In this document: piece after piece, positions 17,525-27,750 of the stretch | Layout of the letters: each line of letters starts with the position of its first letter | Position numbering within the stretch: the first letter of the stretch is position 1 | The notes under the pieces: model-generated | Seen by the model: only the letters and a program-made list of their open reading frames with translations | Databases searched by the model: none | What the model was told of the DNA's origin: nothing | Position numbers and translations under genes: made by a program | DNA from: Bacteroidales bacterium | GTDB lineage: Bacteria > Bacteroidota > Bacteroidia > Bacteroidales > UBA932 | Direction: 5' to 3' | DNA: 64,000 nucleotides | Assembly (NCBI GenBank): GCA_017554305.1 | Contig: JAFZIN010000007.1 | Location: 62,001-126,000 of the forward strand

Positions 17525-20341
17525 TTATCCCAGATAAGGTTTCCAGCGCTCCTCCTGTGCCAAAAGAGCTGGCGTTCCGGTAAATACCACCTCTCCGCCC
17601 TTGTCTCCGCTTCCCGGGCCGAGGTCTATTACCCAGTCTGCAGCACGGATAACGTCTGTATTATGCTCAACAACCAGGATAGTATTGCCCGCATCTACCA
17701 GAGCGTCAAAGGCATAGAGCAGTTTTTTAACATCGTTAAAGTGAAGGCCCGTGGTAGGTTCGTCAAAGATGAAGAACTTTCCGCCTGATGATGCGTCTCT
17801 GCTTAAGAACTGTGCCAGCATAACTCTCTGACTTTCACCGCCGCTGAGCGTTGAGCAACTCTGCCCCAGTTTAACGTATCCGAGTCCTACTCTCTGAAGA
17901 ATTTCCAGGGAGGCTGCAACTCTCTTAGCAGCAGTCTCTTTCTTAGACTCAAAGAAAGCCTTGGCGGAATCTACGCTCATATCCAGAATCTGGTCTATGT
18001 TCTTTCCGTGATAACGCACCTCCAGAATATCCTTCTTAAAACGGTGGCCCTGGCACTCCTCACACACCATCTTTACATCTGCCATAAACTGCATTGGCAC
18101 AGTCACATACCCCTCTCCCAAACAGACAGGGCAACGGCCTCCGTCTATGTTGAATGAGAAGTATGAATTGGTGTAACCGTTCATCTTTGCGTATGGCTGT
18201 TCTGAGAAGAGTTTACGGATATCGTCATAAATCTTGAGGTATGTGACAGGGTTGGAACGGGAAGATTTTCCCATTGGGTTCTGATCTACATACTCCACTC
18301 CCGTTACGTATTTTAAATCTCCGCCAAGGGAGCGGAAAGCACCAGGTGTAGTCTGGCAACCTATCTGAAAATGACGGCATAAGGCGGGGTAAAGAATATC
18401 TCCCACAAGAGAAGATTTACCGCTTCCGCTCACTCCCGCAACAACGGTAAGAGTGTTCAGAGGAAAATCTACCGTAATGTTTTTGAGGTTGTGCTCCATT
18501 GCCCCCTCAATTGTAATTTTCTTACTCCACTCTCTTGGGTTTCTTGTCTCGAACGATTGCATTTTTCCGGTGAGATAATCCAGCGTAAGTGACTCTTTAT
18601 AAAGGGTTCCGCGTCCTACCTTTCCTTCAAAGACAACCTCTCCTCCCTCATCTCCGGCAAGCGGTCCAATATCTATAAGATGGTCTGCCGCCTTAATGAT
18701 TTCCTTATCATGCTCCACCACAACAATGGTGTTGCCCAAGTCTCTCAGTTTTTTGAGCACCGCTATAAGGTTCTGAGTATCTTTAGGATGGAGGCCTATG
18801 CTTGGCTCATCCAAAATGTAAAGAGAGCCCACAAGAGAACTGCCCAATGAACTTACAAGGTTAATTCTCTGACTCTCTCCGCCGCTTAAGGTGTTGCTCT
18901 GGCGGTCTAAGGTAAGGTATCCAAGTCCCACACCCTCAATGTATTCCAGACGCTGAACAATCTCCTTCAGAGTACGCTCTCCCACCTTCTTGTCATACGC
19001 AGAGAGTTTAATCTTTTTAAAGAACTTTAAAAGAGAGGTAACATCCATAGAGGTCATCTCCATAATGTTCTTTCCTCCCACCTTTACATAGAGCGCTTCA
19101 CGCTTTAGACGGCTTCCGCCACACTCACGGCAAGTGCTTCTGCCTGAGTATCTTGCAAGCATATATCTGAACTGGATTTTATACTTTTTGGTATCTACCC
19201 AATCAAAGAAATCATTAATTCCCTTAAGTTCTTTATTGCCGTTCCAAAGCAGATCTTTCTCTCTCTGAGTGAGCGATGCGTATGGGCGGTGAACAGGAAA
19301 GCCATACTTCTCTGCACCGTAGATGAACTGCTCTCTGTACCAGCCCATTATCTTGCCTCTCCAAGGTGCCACTGCATCTTCATACAAACTCAGCGATGCG
19401 TTTGGAATAACAAGTTTTTCATCTATTCCCACCGTTGTGCCAAATCCGCCGCATACCGGGCAGGCACCAATCGGGCTGTTGAAGGAGAACATCTGCTCAT
19501 TAGGTTCCTGGAAGGTAATGCCATCACACTCAAATAGTTGAGAGAAGGCTCTCTCCTGCATGGCTGCAGAAATTGCAGGGCTTGCAGACTTTGCGGTAGA
19601 GGCCGCTTCTGCCGGGGTTTCGTATGCAACGGTCATTCTTCCCTCACCAAGTTTGAAGGCATCCTCAATGTAACTCCTCAGTTCAGACTCATCCGTCTCA
19701 GTTCCAATTACCAATCGGGAGATAAGAAGAGTGAGAAAGCCACCCTTCTTTTCACTCTCCTCCGTTACAAGTTTCTCAGCCTTAACCACTTTACCGCCTT
19801 CAAAATAGCGGGTGTGGCCCTCTTTGGTAAGAGAGAGAATCTTCTCAATTCTCTCATTTTCTGCGTATGGAACTTTTGCTAGTATGTAAACTTTGGAGCC
19901 TTGGGGCAGAGTGTTTATGAACTCCATTACATCTTCTGCACTCTCTTTCTTTACTTCACGTCCGCTTACGGGAGAAAAAGTGTGACCTATTTTGGAGAAG
20001 AGAATCCTCAGATAATCATAGATTTCCGTGGTTGTTCCAACTGTAGAGCGAGGATTCTTGCTTGTAACTTTCTGCTGAATGGCAATTGCGGGAGGAATGC
20101 CCTCAATCTTATCTACATCAGGCTTGCTCATCCTGCCCAGAAACTGACGGGCAAATGAGGAGAGACTCTCTGCAAAACGTCTCTGCCCCTCTGCATAAAG
20201 AGTATCAAAGGCCAAGGAGGATTTACCGCTTCCGCTCACTCCGGTAACCACGCACAACTTTCCGCGCGGGATCTTCAATGAGATGTTTTTCAGATTGTTA
20301 ACCCGTGCGCCGGTTATGGTGATATACTCCCTCTCTGCCAT
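17525..20341 (-). CDS. uvrA: Excinuclease ABC subunit UvrA
   Basis: 938 aa from ATG 20341 ([19 protein letters not shown]). The longer frame beginning at 20392 would overlap prfA, so I reject it. UvrA is the damage sensor of excision repair. Two ABC ATPase modules are seen: Walker [12 protein letters not shown] and [11 protein letters not shown], and LSGGESQR signatures twice. There are two zinc-binding insertions (CPVCGGFG... with [17 protein letters not shown]... with CEECQGHRF). It begins 13 bases after the prfA stop. Confidence 0.98.
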   Translation of the reverse strand: MAEREYITITGARVNNLKNISLKIPRGKLCVVTGVSGSGKSSLAFDTLYAEGQRRFAESLSSFARQFLGRMSKPDVDKIEGIPPAIAIQQKVTSKNPRSTVGTTTEIYDYLRILFSKIGHTFSPVSGREVKKESAEDVMEFINTLPQGSKVYILAKVPYAENERIEKILSLTKEGHTRYFEGGKVVKAEKLVTEESEKKGGFLTLLISRLVIGTETDESELRSYIEDAFKLGEGRMTVAYETPAEAASTAKSASPAISAAMQERAFSQLFECDGITFQEPNEQMFSFNSPIGACPVCGGFGTTVGIDEKLVIPNASLSLYEDAVAPWRGKIMGWYREQFIYGAEKYGFPVHRPYASLTQREKDLLWNGNKELKGINDFFDWVDTKKYKIQFRYMLARYSGRSTCRECGGSRLKREALYVKVGGKNIMEMTSMDVTSLLKFFKKIKLSAYDKKVGERTLKEIVQRLEYIEGVGLGYLTLDRQSNTLSGGESQRINLVSSLGSSLVGSLYILDEPSIGLHPKDTQNLIAVLKKLRDLGNTIVVVEHDKEIIKAADHLIDIGPLAGDEGGEVVFEGKVGRGTLYKESLTLDYLTGKMQSFETRNPREWSKKITIEGAMEHNLKNITVDFPLNTLTVVAGVSGSGKSSLVGDILYPALCRHFQIGCQTTPGAFRSLGGDLKYVTGVEYVDQNPMGKSSRSNPVTYLKIYDDIRKLFSEQPYAKMNGYTNSYFSFNIDGGRCPVCLGEGYVTVPMQFMADVKMVCEECQGHRFKKDILEVRYHGKNIDQILDMSVDSAKAFFESKKETAAKRVAASLEILQRVGLGYVKLGQSCSTLSGGESQRVMLAQFLSRDASSGGKFFIFDEPTTGLHFNDVKKLLYAFDALVDAGNTILVVEHNTDVIRAADWVIDLGPGSGDKGGEVVFTGTPALLAQEERWKPYLG

Positions 20342-20354
20342 CAGATATGGGTAA

Positions 20355-21440
20355 TTATTGTGCCTCCTTAAGGCGCTCTGCGTTCTCCGCAATCTGCAGC
20401 TGGTCTATAACCTCCTGAATTTCACCGTCCATAAAGACAGGCAGATTGTGAGTAGACCAGTTAATACGGTGGTCTGTTACACGGCTCTGCGGATAGTTGT
20501 AGGTACGGATCTTTGCACTGCGGTCTCCGGTGGAAACCATAGTCTTTCTCTTGGATGAAAGATTATCAAGATACTTCTGGTACTCCATATTGTAGAGTCT
20601 GGTACGCAGCTCGTTAAGAGCCTTCTCATAGTTCTTTAACTGGTTTCTCTCATCCTGGCACTGAACCACAATTCCGGTAGGAATGTGAGTCAGACGGATT
20701 GCAGAATATGTGGTGTTTACTCCCTGGCCGCCAGGACCGGAAGCACAGAAAATATCTTTGCGAATATCTTTCTCATTGAGTTCAACATCAAACTCTCCCG
20801 CCTCCGGAAGAACCACAACAGATGCTGCAGATGTGTGAACTCTTCCCTGAGTCTCTGTCTGCGGAACTCTCTGAACGCGGTGAACACCGGACTCATACTT
20901 GAGAAGTCCGTAAACTCCCTCGCCTGAAACGGTGCATATAATCTCCTTGTAACCGCCTGCAGTTCCAGGGGCTTGCGATGTTATCTCCAGTTTCCAACCC
21001 TTTCTCTCAATGTACTTGGAGTACATACGGAAGAGGTCTCCCGCAAAGATTGCAGCCTCATCTCCGCCTGTACCTCCGCGGATCTCCATAATGGCGTTCT
21101 TGCCATCCTCAGGGTCCGAAGGAATAAGAAGAAGTTTAATCTCCTCCTCCATCTTTGGAAGCGCCTCCTCCAGTGAAACCATCTCCTCTCTTGCCATCTC
21201 CTTCAGTTCCTCATCTTTCTCATTCACAATGAGGTCTTTGGCGGCGTTGTAATCTGTTATCATCTTCTGATACTTTGCGCCCGCCTTAACAATAGGCTCA
21301 ATCTCTTTGTAATCTTTGTTGAGTTGAACATAGCGCTTCATATCACTCATTGCCTCAGGGTCTGAGAGCTGCGCCTGTATCTCTTCCAGCTTGGTCTTAA
21401 GACCCGCTATCTTTTCCAGTAATGTATTGTTTTCTGCCAT
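20355..21440 (-). CDS. prfA: Peptide chain release factor 1
   Basis: 361 aa, standard length. It recognises UAA/UAG and triggers peptide release. The catalytic GGQ is at residues 237-239 (SGPGGQGVN). The stop-codon reading motif is PQT (193-195) in HRVQRVPQTETQGRVHTSA, a variant of the usual PAT. RF1 rather than RF2 is supported by the overall motif and by the absence of SPF. It lies in the long leftward gene run between a GNAT-like gene and uvrA. Confidence 0.96.
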   Translation of the reverse strand: MAENNTLLEKIAGLKTKLEEIQAQLSDPEAMSDMKRYVQLNKDYKEIEPIVKAGAKYQKMITDYNAAKDLIVNEKDEELKEMAREEMVSLEEALPKMEEEIKLLLIPSDPEDGKNAIMEIRGGTGGDEAAIFAGDLFRMYSKYIERKGWKLEITSQAPGTAGGYKEIICTVSGEGVYGLLKYESGVHRVQRVPQTETQGRVHTSAASVVVLPEAGEFDVELNEKDIRKDIFCASGPGGQGVNTTYSAIRLTHIPTGIVVQCQDERNQLKNYEKALNELRTRLYNMEYQKYLDNLSSKRKTMVSTGDRSAKIRTYNYPQSRVTDHRINWSTHNLPVFMDGEIQEVIDQLQIAENAERLKEAQ

Positions 21441-21451
21441 AATCTCTTGTC

Positions 21452-22582
21452 TTATTGAATTTTACGAATCCAGCAACGCCTTCTCATATAAGGTTCCTTG
21501 TTGTAAGTGTCCCATACTTTTATTGCGTTGTTATCCTCCAGTTGAGGATTGCTTATTGCACTCTTAAGTTTAAGTTTATAATAAGTTCCCTCCATAACGG
21601 TGTGCAGTATTGAGGAGAGACCCTTTGACTGCCAGGCCGGTGCAGAACCTATAAGCATCAGATCTACAACCTTGAACCTGATGAAGGCCAAAAGGATGAA
21701 GAACCAGCCTATAGGGAAAAGTTTCCCGTTTGCCCGCTTCAAAGCTCTTGAGAGTGAAGGGATTGAGACGCCAAAGGAGACAAGTTTGTTATCCTTGTCT
21801 ACCACCATGCAGGTGAGTCCGTCTCTCATATAAGGGAAGTAGTGATCTGCAATCTCCTTCTGCTCTTCTTCCGTGTAAGGAATAAAGTTATGAACCGTTT
21901 TAAAGGCATCATTATAGAGAGCAAAGAACTGTTTGAGCAAATCCTCCTTAAGCTCTTTATTCTTTCTTATCTCCCTGAGTTTCAGAACCCTCAGTTCATA
22001 TTTCTCCATCAGAAGTTTGGAGATTCGGCCCAGTTTTTCCGGCAGTCCCTGCTGAGGATCCATCTCAAACTGAACCCAGTCACACTCCTTCTCAAACCCC
22101 ATCTTCTCCATATAATCCACGTAGTAAGGGTAGTTGTAAAGGCAGTTGGCCTGAGGCATCTTGTCAAAACCCTCAACCAGCATACCCTGCCTGCCCATTG
22201 TATTGTAAGCCAGAGGTCCGTGGATTTCCGTCATACCCTCTGATGCTCCCCATTTCTCTACAGCCTCAACTAAAGATTGTGCAACCTTTTCATCTTCAAT
22301 AAAATCTAACCATCCGAATCTTACTCTCTTAAGGGAGTAATAATCGTTATATCTTGGATTTATAATGCCCTGCACTCTGCCAACCACCTTGCCGCTCTCA
22401 TCGTATGCCAGGAAAAGCTTTCTCTTGCAATACTTTAAAGCGGGGTCTTTGGTCAAAGAGTTCCTCTGATCCATATCCAACGTAGGGACATAGACCTTGC
22501 ACTTTCTGTACAAGCGGTTTTGGAACTTGTAGAAAGCGCGCAACTCCTTTGAGGTGGAAACCTCTTTAACTGTAATTGGCAT
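21452..22582 (-). CDS. GNAT-fold acetyltransferase-like protein
   Basis: 376 aa. The N-terminal part has acetyltransferase-like marks (FLAYDESGKVVGRVQGIIN; EAVEKWGASEGMTEIHGPL), and the C-terminal half may be a second, weaker GNAT unit ending in NPQLEDNNAIKVWDTY. Proteins of this length and pattern are common in Bacteroidales and have no assigned substrate. Both chain ends are rich in Arg and Lys. It sits 11 bases upstream of prfA, so release-factor or ribosome modification is an idea from context only. Confidence 0.7.
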   Translation of the reverse strand: MPITVKEVSTSKELRAFYKFQNRLYRKCKVYVPTLDMDQRNSLTKDPALKYCKRKLFLAYDESGKVVGRVQGIINPRYNDYYSLKRVRFGWLDFIEDEKVAQSLVEAVEKWGASEGMTEIHGPLAYNTMGRQGMLVEGFDKMPQANCLYNYPYYVDYMEKMGFEKECDWVQFEMDPQQGLPEKLGRISKLLMEKYELRVLKLREIRKNKELKEDLLKQFFALYNDAFKTVHNFIPYTEEEQKEIADHYFPYMRDGLTCMVVDKDNKLVSFGVSIPSLSRALKRANGKLFPIGWFFILLAFIRFKVVDLMLIGSAPAWQSKGLSSILHTVMEGTYYKLKLKSAISNPQLEDNNAIKVWDTYNKEPYMRRRCWIRKIQ

Positions 22583-22613
22583 AAAAAATTAGCAAAGCGT
22601 GCAAAGTTAACAT

Positions 22614-23357
22614 TTATAGGTCAAGAGTCAAAATAGATTTGACCGCCGCCTGTGCGCACACTGCACCGAATACCGCAGGAAGATAAGATATTGTACCCGT
22701 ACGTGACTTCTTGTTCTGCTCCTCAAACGGAATAATGGCCTCCTTAATTGGCAGTTCCTCAGAAAAGACCACCTGGAACCCCTTGTGAATACCCACCTTA
22801 CGCAGCCTTTTTCTAAGCATATAGGCCAGAGGACAGTTGAAAGATTTGCTTATATCCGTAAGGCGGACCTTTGTGGCGTCATACTTTGCACCCGCCCCCA
22901 TTGAACTCACAAGCGGAATTTTCTCACTCATACAGAGGGAGATAAGGGCAATTTTGGGGGAGAGGGTATCTATGGCGTCCACCACAAAATCTACACAAAC
23001 CTTCCCCTCTTTATCCCAAAACGGAAGCACGCTCCTTATATTCTCCTCCGTCAGATACTCATCTATTGCGGTGATTTTAAGCTCTTTATTTATATCCGCC
23101 AGCCTCTCTTTCATCACATCTGTCTTTTTCTTCCCGATAGTTGAATCCACTGCACCCAACTGCCTGTTCTTATTTGTGACGCTATAAACGTCTGAATCTG
23201 CAATAATTATCTCACCCACTCCCGCTCTTACAATCATCTCTGCCGCAAAGGCGCCAACGCCTCCCAGCCCTATGACGGCAACCCTGGAGCGGGCCAAAAG
23301 CTCAGCCCCCTCTTCTCCAACCTGGAGAATTGTACGTTCCCGCCAAGTTTTATCCAT
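22614..23357 (-). CDS. tcdA: tRNA threonylcarbamoyladenosine dehydratase (TcdA/CsdL)
   Basis: 247 aa ThiF/E1-like enzyme that uses ATP to cyclise t6A37 of tRNAs to ct6A. The Rossmann nucleotide loop GLGGVGAFAAEMIVRAG lies near residues 32-50, with ADSDVYSVTNKNRQ and FVVDAIDTLSPK after it, and the TcdA-type C-terminus (RTGTISYLPAVFG). Length and motifs separate it from ThiF and MoeB. It begins 3 bases after mazG in the same run. Confidence 0.9.
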   Translation of the reverse strand: MDKTWRERTILQVGEEGAELLARSRVAVIGLGGVGAFAAEMIVRAGVGEIIIADSDVYSVTNKNRQLGAVDSTIGKKKTDVMKERLADINKELKITAIDEYLTEENIRSVLPFWDKEGKVCVDFVVDAIDTLSPKIALISLCMSEKIPLVSSMGAGAKYDATKVRLTDISKSFNCPLAYMLRKRLRKVGIHKGFQVVFSEELPIKEAIIPFEEQNKKSRTGTISYLPAVFGAVCAQAAVKSILTLDL

Positions 23358-23360
23358 CTG

Positions 23361-24158
23361 TTATTGATTGTTTTCCAAAGATTTAGCCTCTTCCCAAATC
23401 TTATCCATCTCCTCTAAAGACATCTCCTTAAGGCTGCGCCCCTGCTTGATAGTCTTCTGCTCCAGATAATCAAAGCGGCGGCGGAATTTTGCGCAGGTAC
23501 TCTCCAGAGCACTGTCGGGATTAAGATCATACAGACGGGCTGCATTCACAACGGAGAAGATAAAATCTCCCAGTTCCTTCTCAGATGCAACCTTATCATC
23601 CTTAGAGAGTTGCTCTTTAAGTTCTCCCAACTCCTCATAAACCTTGTCCCACACATCCTCTCTCTTTTCCCAATCAAACCCCACGGCACGCGCCTTATCC
23701 TGAATTCTGTAAGCCTTAATCATACTCGGCAGAGAATTTGGCACTCCGCTCAAAACGCTCTTATTTCCGTCTTTCTCTTTGGTTTTGAGCTGCTCCCAGT
23801 TCTTTATTACCTCCTCTGCACCCTTTACGGCAACCTCTCCGTAAACGTGAGGGTGACGGTATATAAGCTTGTCACAGATGCGGTTGCAAACATCTGCAAT
23901 ATCAAACTCTCCCTTCTCCTTTCCAATTTTTGCGTAAAAAACAATGTGAAGCAGAAGGTCTCCCAGTTCTTTGCTTACCTCATGAAGGTCTCCGTTCTGA
24001 ATAGCCTCGGTAAGTTCGTAGGTCTCTTCAATAGTCTGAGGCCTAAGAGATTCCATTGTCTGCTTATGATCCCACGGACACTTCTCACGGAGCGTATCCA
24101 TAACGTCCAGCAACCTTGAAAAGGCCGCCAGTTCTTTTTCTCTCTTATTTTCCATCAC
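23361..24158 (-). CDS. mazG: Nucleoside triphosphate pyrophosphohydrolase MazG
   Basis: 265 aa with two MazG domains. The first has CPWDHKQTMESLRPQTIEETYEL followed by ELGDLLLHIVFYAKIG; the second has KVYEELGELKEQL and ELGDFIFSVVNAARL. The EExxE and ExxD metal-binding patterns are present. It hydrolyses NTPs and dNTPs to monophosphates, clearing damaged nucleotides and lowering ppGpp precursors. It starts 9 bases after the FKBP-type gene. Confidence 0.95.
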   Translation of the reverse strand: MMENKREKELAAFSRLLDVMDTLREKCPWDHKQTMESLRPQTIEETYELTEAIQNGDLHEVSKELGDLLLHIVFYAKIGKEKGEFDIADVCNRICDKLIYRHPHVYGEVAVKGAEEVIKNWEQLKTKEKDGNKSVLSGVPNSLPSMIKAYRIQDKARAVGFDWEKREDVWDKVYEELGELKEQLSKDDKVASEKELGDFIFSVVNAARLYDLNPDSALESTCAKFRRRFDYLEQKTIKQGRSLKEMSLEEMDKIWEEAKSLENNQ

Positions 24159-24167
24159 TTAAGGAGA

Positions 24168-25259
24168 TTAATCTTTTGAAGGAGGGAATTTTTTGTCTGC
24201 TGAACGAGCCATCCAAACATCAAACCTCAGCATTGCATACTCCGGAACACCCTTTCCGGATTCCATATTACCTTGAGAGCCGTAACCCAGACCGGACATA
24301 AAGATTGCAACTGCTTTGTCCTTGTAAGTCATACTCTTAAGAGCACGAGCAAAACCCGGAACGTATGATTGAGCACTCTCATCCTGGGTAGTGGTACTTT
24401 GACCGGAGTTTGTGGAGTATTTTGCCATCTCCTCCCAAGTCTCCGTCATCTTAACACTCAGAGGCTCGTAATCATTGGATGAATCATAAATCCTATATTT
24501 CTTTGCAGTATCTGCAATGTTGGTGTCAAACACATATCCGTCCAGCAAGCGGCCTACATACCAAACATTTACGGAAGTACCGGACTCAATGGTATCTGCT
24601 GCAGGAATGCCACTTGGATGAACAAAGTTGCGGAAGTAATAACCGTATGCGGTTGAATCTATCTTTTGAGCAAAGTTCTTCTTAATATAGCTCTCAATAG
24701 AATCTATCTGATACTTTTCCACATCATCTATCACAACACCTGCCTTAATTGAGTAAATCATACTTACCTGACTCTGCTGTCCCCTTCCATTCCCCCCTGT
24801 ATAATTTGCGGAATTTGTGTTTGATGCAACGGTTAGCCAAGGCGGAATTATTGCGGTTGCAGAAGCCCCTTTGTTCATCTTCATAAGGAGTTCCGTCATT
24901 CCCTTTGTAACGGTTCCGTCCAAAACAAAGATTGAAGGGCCATAATAGACAGCAGGATCGTAAGTTCCCAGCATACGGGCCTGAACGGAATCCGTTGTGC
25001 TCTGGCATGTTCCTGCTAGATTGTATGTACTGTAATGAACGTAAATTCCGTCATAATCTCCCGGTTTAATTCCTGCACCCTCGGCAAAATCTATAATGGT
25101 CAAACCAGATGAGAGTTTTGTGGCATTTGGACAGTGGGTCTGAATATAGGCATCCAATATTTTCTCCTGTATCTCACGGGTGCTCTCCTCCTTCTCCCTG
25201 GCACAGGAGAAAAACGCCGTAACCGCCAAAGCCATAAATAGATAGCTAATCTTACTCAT
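24168..25259 (-). CDS. Lipoprotein with two FKBP-type peptidyl-prolyl isomerase-like domains
   Basis: 363 aa. The signal has a lipobox-like FFSC with Cys19, so it is probably a lipoprotein. Two FKBP-like regions can be seen, ~65-170 (GIYVHYSTYN...VTKGMTELLMKM) and ~215-355 (VNVWYVGRLLDGYVFDTN...VPGFARALKSM...FMSGLGYGS). Catalytic aromatic residues are only partly kept, so chaperone or weak isomerase function is likely. It lies 5 bases after another FKBP-like lipoprotein gene, suggesting a tandem pair acting on exported proteins. Confidence 0.82.
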   Translation of the reverse strand: MSKISYLFMALAVTAFFSCAREKEESTREIQEKILDAYIQTHCPNATKLSSGLTIIDFAEGAGIKPGDYDGIYVHYSTYNLAGTCQSTTDSVQARMLGTYDPAVYYGPSIFVLDGTVTKGMTELLMKMNKGASATAIIPPWLTVASNTNSANYTGGNGRGQQSQVSMIYSIKAGVVIDDVEKYQIDSIESYIKKNFAQKIDSTAYGYYFRNFVHPSGIPAADTIESGTSVNVWYVGRLLDGYVFDTNIADTAKKYRIYDSSNDYEPLSVKMTETWEEMAKYSTNSGQSTTTQDESAQSYVPGFARALKSMTYKDKAVAIFMSGLGYGSQGNMESGKGVPEYAMLRFDVWMARSADKKFPPSKD

Positions 25260-25264
25260 TATAT

Positions 25265-25798
25265 CTAATTGTTCTTAATAATCTTATAAACAGTAATATC
25301 AAAGAGGAGCGGAGTCATCTTTGGTACGTTAAACAAAATCTGGTTTCCGTAACCGTATTGGCCTGAGAAGATTATGTAACTGTTCTCTCCCGTTCTCATC
25401 CCCTCAAGTCCGTTCTTGAGCCCCTCAATAAGAGGATCACTTCCATACTTAATCTTCTTTGGAAGACCGTCTGTATAAAAGCCCGCAGCCTCTGCAACCT
25501 CCTCAACGTTAGTGGCAAATAGAGAACCCTTACCGCCGCTGAAGGTGTAGCCGCTAAAGTAGAAATAGAGAGAATCTCCTTTCTTTAGGGTATCTATGGA
25601 TGTTCCCTCCTGTAGCACCACTCTTACTGCCCCTTTGCGGTAAACAACTCTGTTCTCAGTACTTAAACCTCCCACATAACTGTCTATTGCCGCCTCCTGA
25701 CTGGCGTATGTATTTTTGCGGTCCTCCTTGTCACAGGAGAGAACCGTAAAGGCCACAGCCATCAGAATAAGCAAATATCTTCTCATAAACAGTCTCAT
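25265..25798 (-). CDS. FKBP-type lipoprotein, single domain
   Basis: 177 aa. Lipobox VLSC (Cys near residue 22). The FKBP-like core contains LKKGDSLYFYFSGYTF, PLIEGLKNGLEGMRTGENSYIIFSGQYGYGN and MTPLLFDITVYKI. It matches the Bacteroidetes gliding/PPIase-like lipoprotein type. The start could be Met1 or Met5. Its ATG overlaps the DHH gene stop by four bases (ATGA type), so it is co-translated. Confidence 0.8.
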   Translation of the reverse strand: MRLFMRRYLLILMAVAFTVLSCDKEDRKNTYASQEAAIDSYVGGLSTENRVVYRKGAVRVVLQEGTSIDTLKKGDSLYFYFSGYTFSGGKGSLFATNVEEVAEAAGFYTDGLPKKIKYGSDPLIEGLKNGLEGMRTGENSYIIFSGQYGYGNQILFNVPKMTPLLFDITVYKIIKNN

Positions 25799-26826
25799 TT
25801 TGTATCAAAAGGTGTGCCGTTAATCTCCTTCAGAAAGCTCTCCAGGGAGTTTTTAAAATACTCCTCCACCTGCTGCACCGGTATGTAAATTCTGCCTCCG
25901 GCAGCCCTCTCATGCCCGCCTCCGTTGAAAAACCTTCTGGAGAGGGCATTTACAGATACGGCCCCTTTGGAGCGCAAAGATACTTTAATATAGTTTTCAG
26001 TCTCAGTAAAAAAGCCGGAAACTTCCACATCTGCAATCTTCAGAGCCAGATTTACAAACCCCTCGGAGTCTCCCTCCTTGTAGTTGAACTCCTCCTGAGT
26101 CTTTTTGTCCATTACCATCACCGCCGCCTTAAGATGCGGGAAAATCCTCATCTTCTCCAGCAACATCTTGCCCATAAGCCTCATACGGCTCTCAGAGAAA
26201 CTGTTCAGCACGTTCATCTGAATCTTCTCACGGTCCACCTTACGCTCCTCAATCTGAGAGGCCATAAGGAAGGTGGAGGCAAATACTGAGTTGGAGAAAT
26301 TGTTGGTATCTGTCATCATACCTGTATAAAGAGAAATGCAGCTCTCCATTGGGATCTCCTCCCCGGTCTCCTTAAGCAGCCACCAGGTAAGCTCTGAGGC
26401 TGAGGAGATTTCAGTGGTGGATATTGTAAGGTCTGCAAAAGCCTCAGGAGAAGGGTGATGGTCTATGAGCACCTTACGAGCGGTGCTGGAGGCTATGTAT
26501 TCCTTCATCCATTCAGTGCGGGAGAGGGTGTTAAAATCCATCGCGATGATTAAGTCTGCAGCAGATATAAGCTCAGCTCCTTTCTCCTTACTGTCAAAGA
26601 AATAGACAATCTCCCCCTGGGGATCCAAAAAGTTCAGATAATCCGGCCCTGCGTTTGGCAGCACAACGGAGCACTCCGCACTGCAGAGCGAGCGAATCCA
26701 GCTCTTCATGCCCGTAACGGAGCCTACGCAGTCTCCATCGGGATTAAGATGACCCACTATCACAACCCTTTTTGACGCCAGGACCATGGCTTTGAAGGCC
26801 CGGGCACTCTCCTTTGTTACTATCAT
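25795..26826 (-). CDS. DHH-family phosphoesterase (NrnA-like oligoribonuclease/pAp phosphatase)
   Basis: 343 aa. Motifs in order: GHLNPDGD (residues 25-32), IAMDFN, LIDHHPSP (the DHH motif), GMMTDTNNF and a C-terminal DHHA1 segment GGGHERAAGG. Such enzymes degrade nano-RNAs or c-di-AMP/pApA products and 3'-phosphoadenosine phosphate. It is the first gene of the nine-gene leftward run. A -7 box TAATTTTG is at 26848-26841 on this strand, giving a very short leader of about 10 bases. Confidence 0.92.
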   Translation of the reverse strand: MIVTKESARAFKAMVLASKRVVIVGHLNPDGDCVGSVTGMKSWIRSLCSAECSVVLPNAGPDYLNFLDPQGEIVYFFDSKEKGAELISAADLIIAMDFNTLSRTEWMKEYIASSTARKVLIDHHPSPEAFADLTISTTEISSASELTWWLLKETGEEIPMESCISLYTGMMTDTNNFSNSVFASTFLMASQIEERKVDREKIQMNVLNSFSESRMRLMGKMLLEKMRIFPHLKAAVMVMDKKTQEEFNYKEGDSEGFVNLALKIADVEVSGFFTETENYIKVSLRSKGAVSVNALSRRFFNGGGHERAAGGRIYIPVQQVEEYFKNSLESFLKEINGTPFDTK

Positions 26827-26856
26827 ATCAATATCCTCTGCAAAATTAAAAATATA

Positions 26857-26887
26857 TTGCTTGATGAGAAGATTTTTTTTACTTTTG
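26857..26887 (+). promoter_or_regulatory. Promoter of the 226-aa pilin-like gene
   Basis: TTG (26857-26859), 20-base spacer, TACTTTTG (26880-26887). It fires rightward from the gap shared with the DHH phosphoesterase gene. The predicted start is ~26893. Confidence 0.6.
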
Positions 26888-26928
26888 TCTCTGATATTTA
26901 AACTACGGATAAAATAATAGTCACGTAT

Positions 26929-27609
26929 ATGAAAAAATTATTAACAGTTGTTATTCTCCCTATTATCATCCTGCTCCTTGCATGGTTGATTTACAGCGGA
27001 ATCAGAAAACCTATCGCCTTTAACAAGGAGAAAGATTTCAGAAGTGAGTTTGCAATTCAGAAGCTGAAGGATATTCGTACGCTTCAGGTTGCCTACAAGA
27101 ACAAGTTTGGTAAGTTCGCCACTGCAGTTGACTCTCTTATAGACTTTTATAAGAACGGTAAGATGACTATCGTGAAGCAGATGGGTAGTGCCAATGACTC
27201 AGTTATGATGGCTCACACAGAGGCTGTAAAGAAGGCTAACAAGGGCATTACAGATAAGGGACTCTATGAGCTCTATCTTAAGGGAGACCACAACCTGGTA
27301 TTCTCACTTCCTAGCGATATTCTTGTTAAGGACACTCTCCTCAAGAGAGAGGACTTTAACATTGATTCTCTTGGAGTTATCCCATTCTCTGGCGGTAAGA
27401 AGATTGAGATGAAGTCTGTTGTAAAGCAGGTTTCAGGAGTTGACGTTCCTCTGTTTGAGGCCTCTATTCCTTACAATGACCTTCTCCGCGGAATGGATCA
27501 TCAGCTTATTGTAAACCTTAACGCAGAGAGAGAGAACATCTCTAAATTCCCTGGCCTTAAGGTTGGTAGCGTTGATTCTCCTAACAACAACGCAGGTAAC
27601 TGGGAGTAA
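26929..27609 (+). CDS. Membrane-anchored protein of unknown function, pilin-like N-terminus
   Basis: 226 aa. One N-terminal helix (residues 5-23, TVVILPIIILLLAWLIYSG), then a long soluble domain. The stretch LKDIRTLQVAYKNKFGKFATAVDSLIDF resembles the helix after the hydrophobic segment of type II secretion pseudopilins, but no prepilin peptidase site is clear. Proteins of this form are common in Bacteroidales next to DUF3822 genes. Codon use is notably clean (many aag and gac), hinting at strong expression. Function unknown. Confidence 0.78.
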   Translation: MKKLLTVVILPIIILLLAWLIYSGIRKPIAFNKEKDFRSEFAIQKLKDIRTLQVAYKNKFGKFATAVDSLIDFYKNGKMTIVKQMGSANDSVMMAHTEAVKKANKGITDKGLYELYLKGDHNLVFSLPSDILVKDTLLKREDFNIDSLGVIPFSGGKKIEMKSVVKQVSGVDVPLFEASIPYNDLLRGMDHQLIVNLNAERENISKFPGLKVGSVDSPNNNAGNWE

Positions 27610-27645
27610 CAGAAATTAGGATGCCTTACGGGTATCTGGAATTAT

Positions 27646-27677
27646 GGGGGATGGCCGTTTAGCCGTCCCCTATTTTT
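27646..27677 (+). terminator. Intrinsic terminator after the 226-aa gene
   Basis: Stem GGGGATGGC/GCCGTCCCC (27647-27655 with 27662-27670), six-base loop, then TATTTTTAT. Confidence 0.75.
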
Positions 27678-27750
27678 ATACTCTCACTCCTTGTCAGACA
27701 TTTTTTATTAACTTGCGCCTTGGAACTGAAGGCTTTTTTCCAACAGCAAA

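Noticed and set aside
20341..20392. Upstream start for uvrA
   Set aside because: It would overlap prfA and add residues absent from UvrA; ATG 20341 fits the family.
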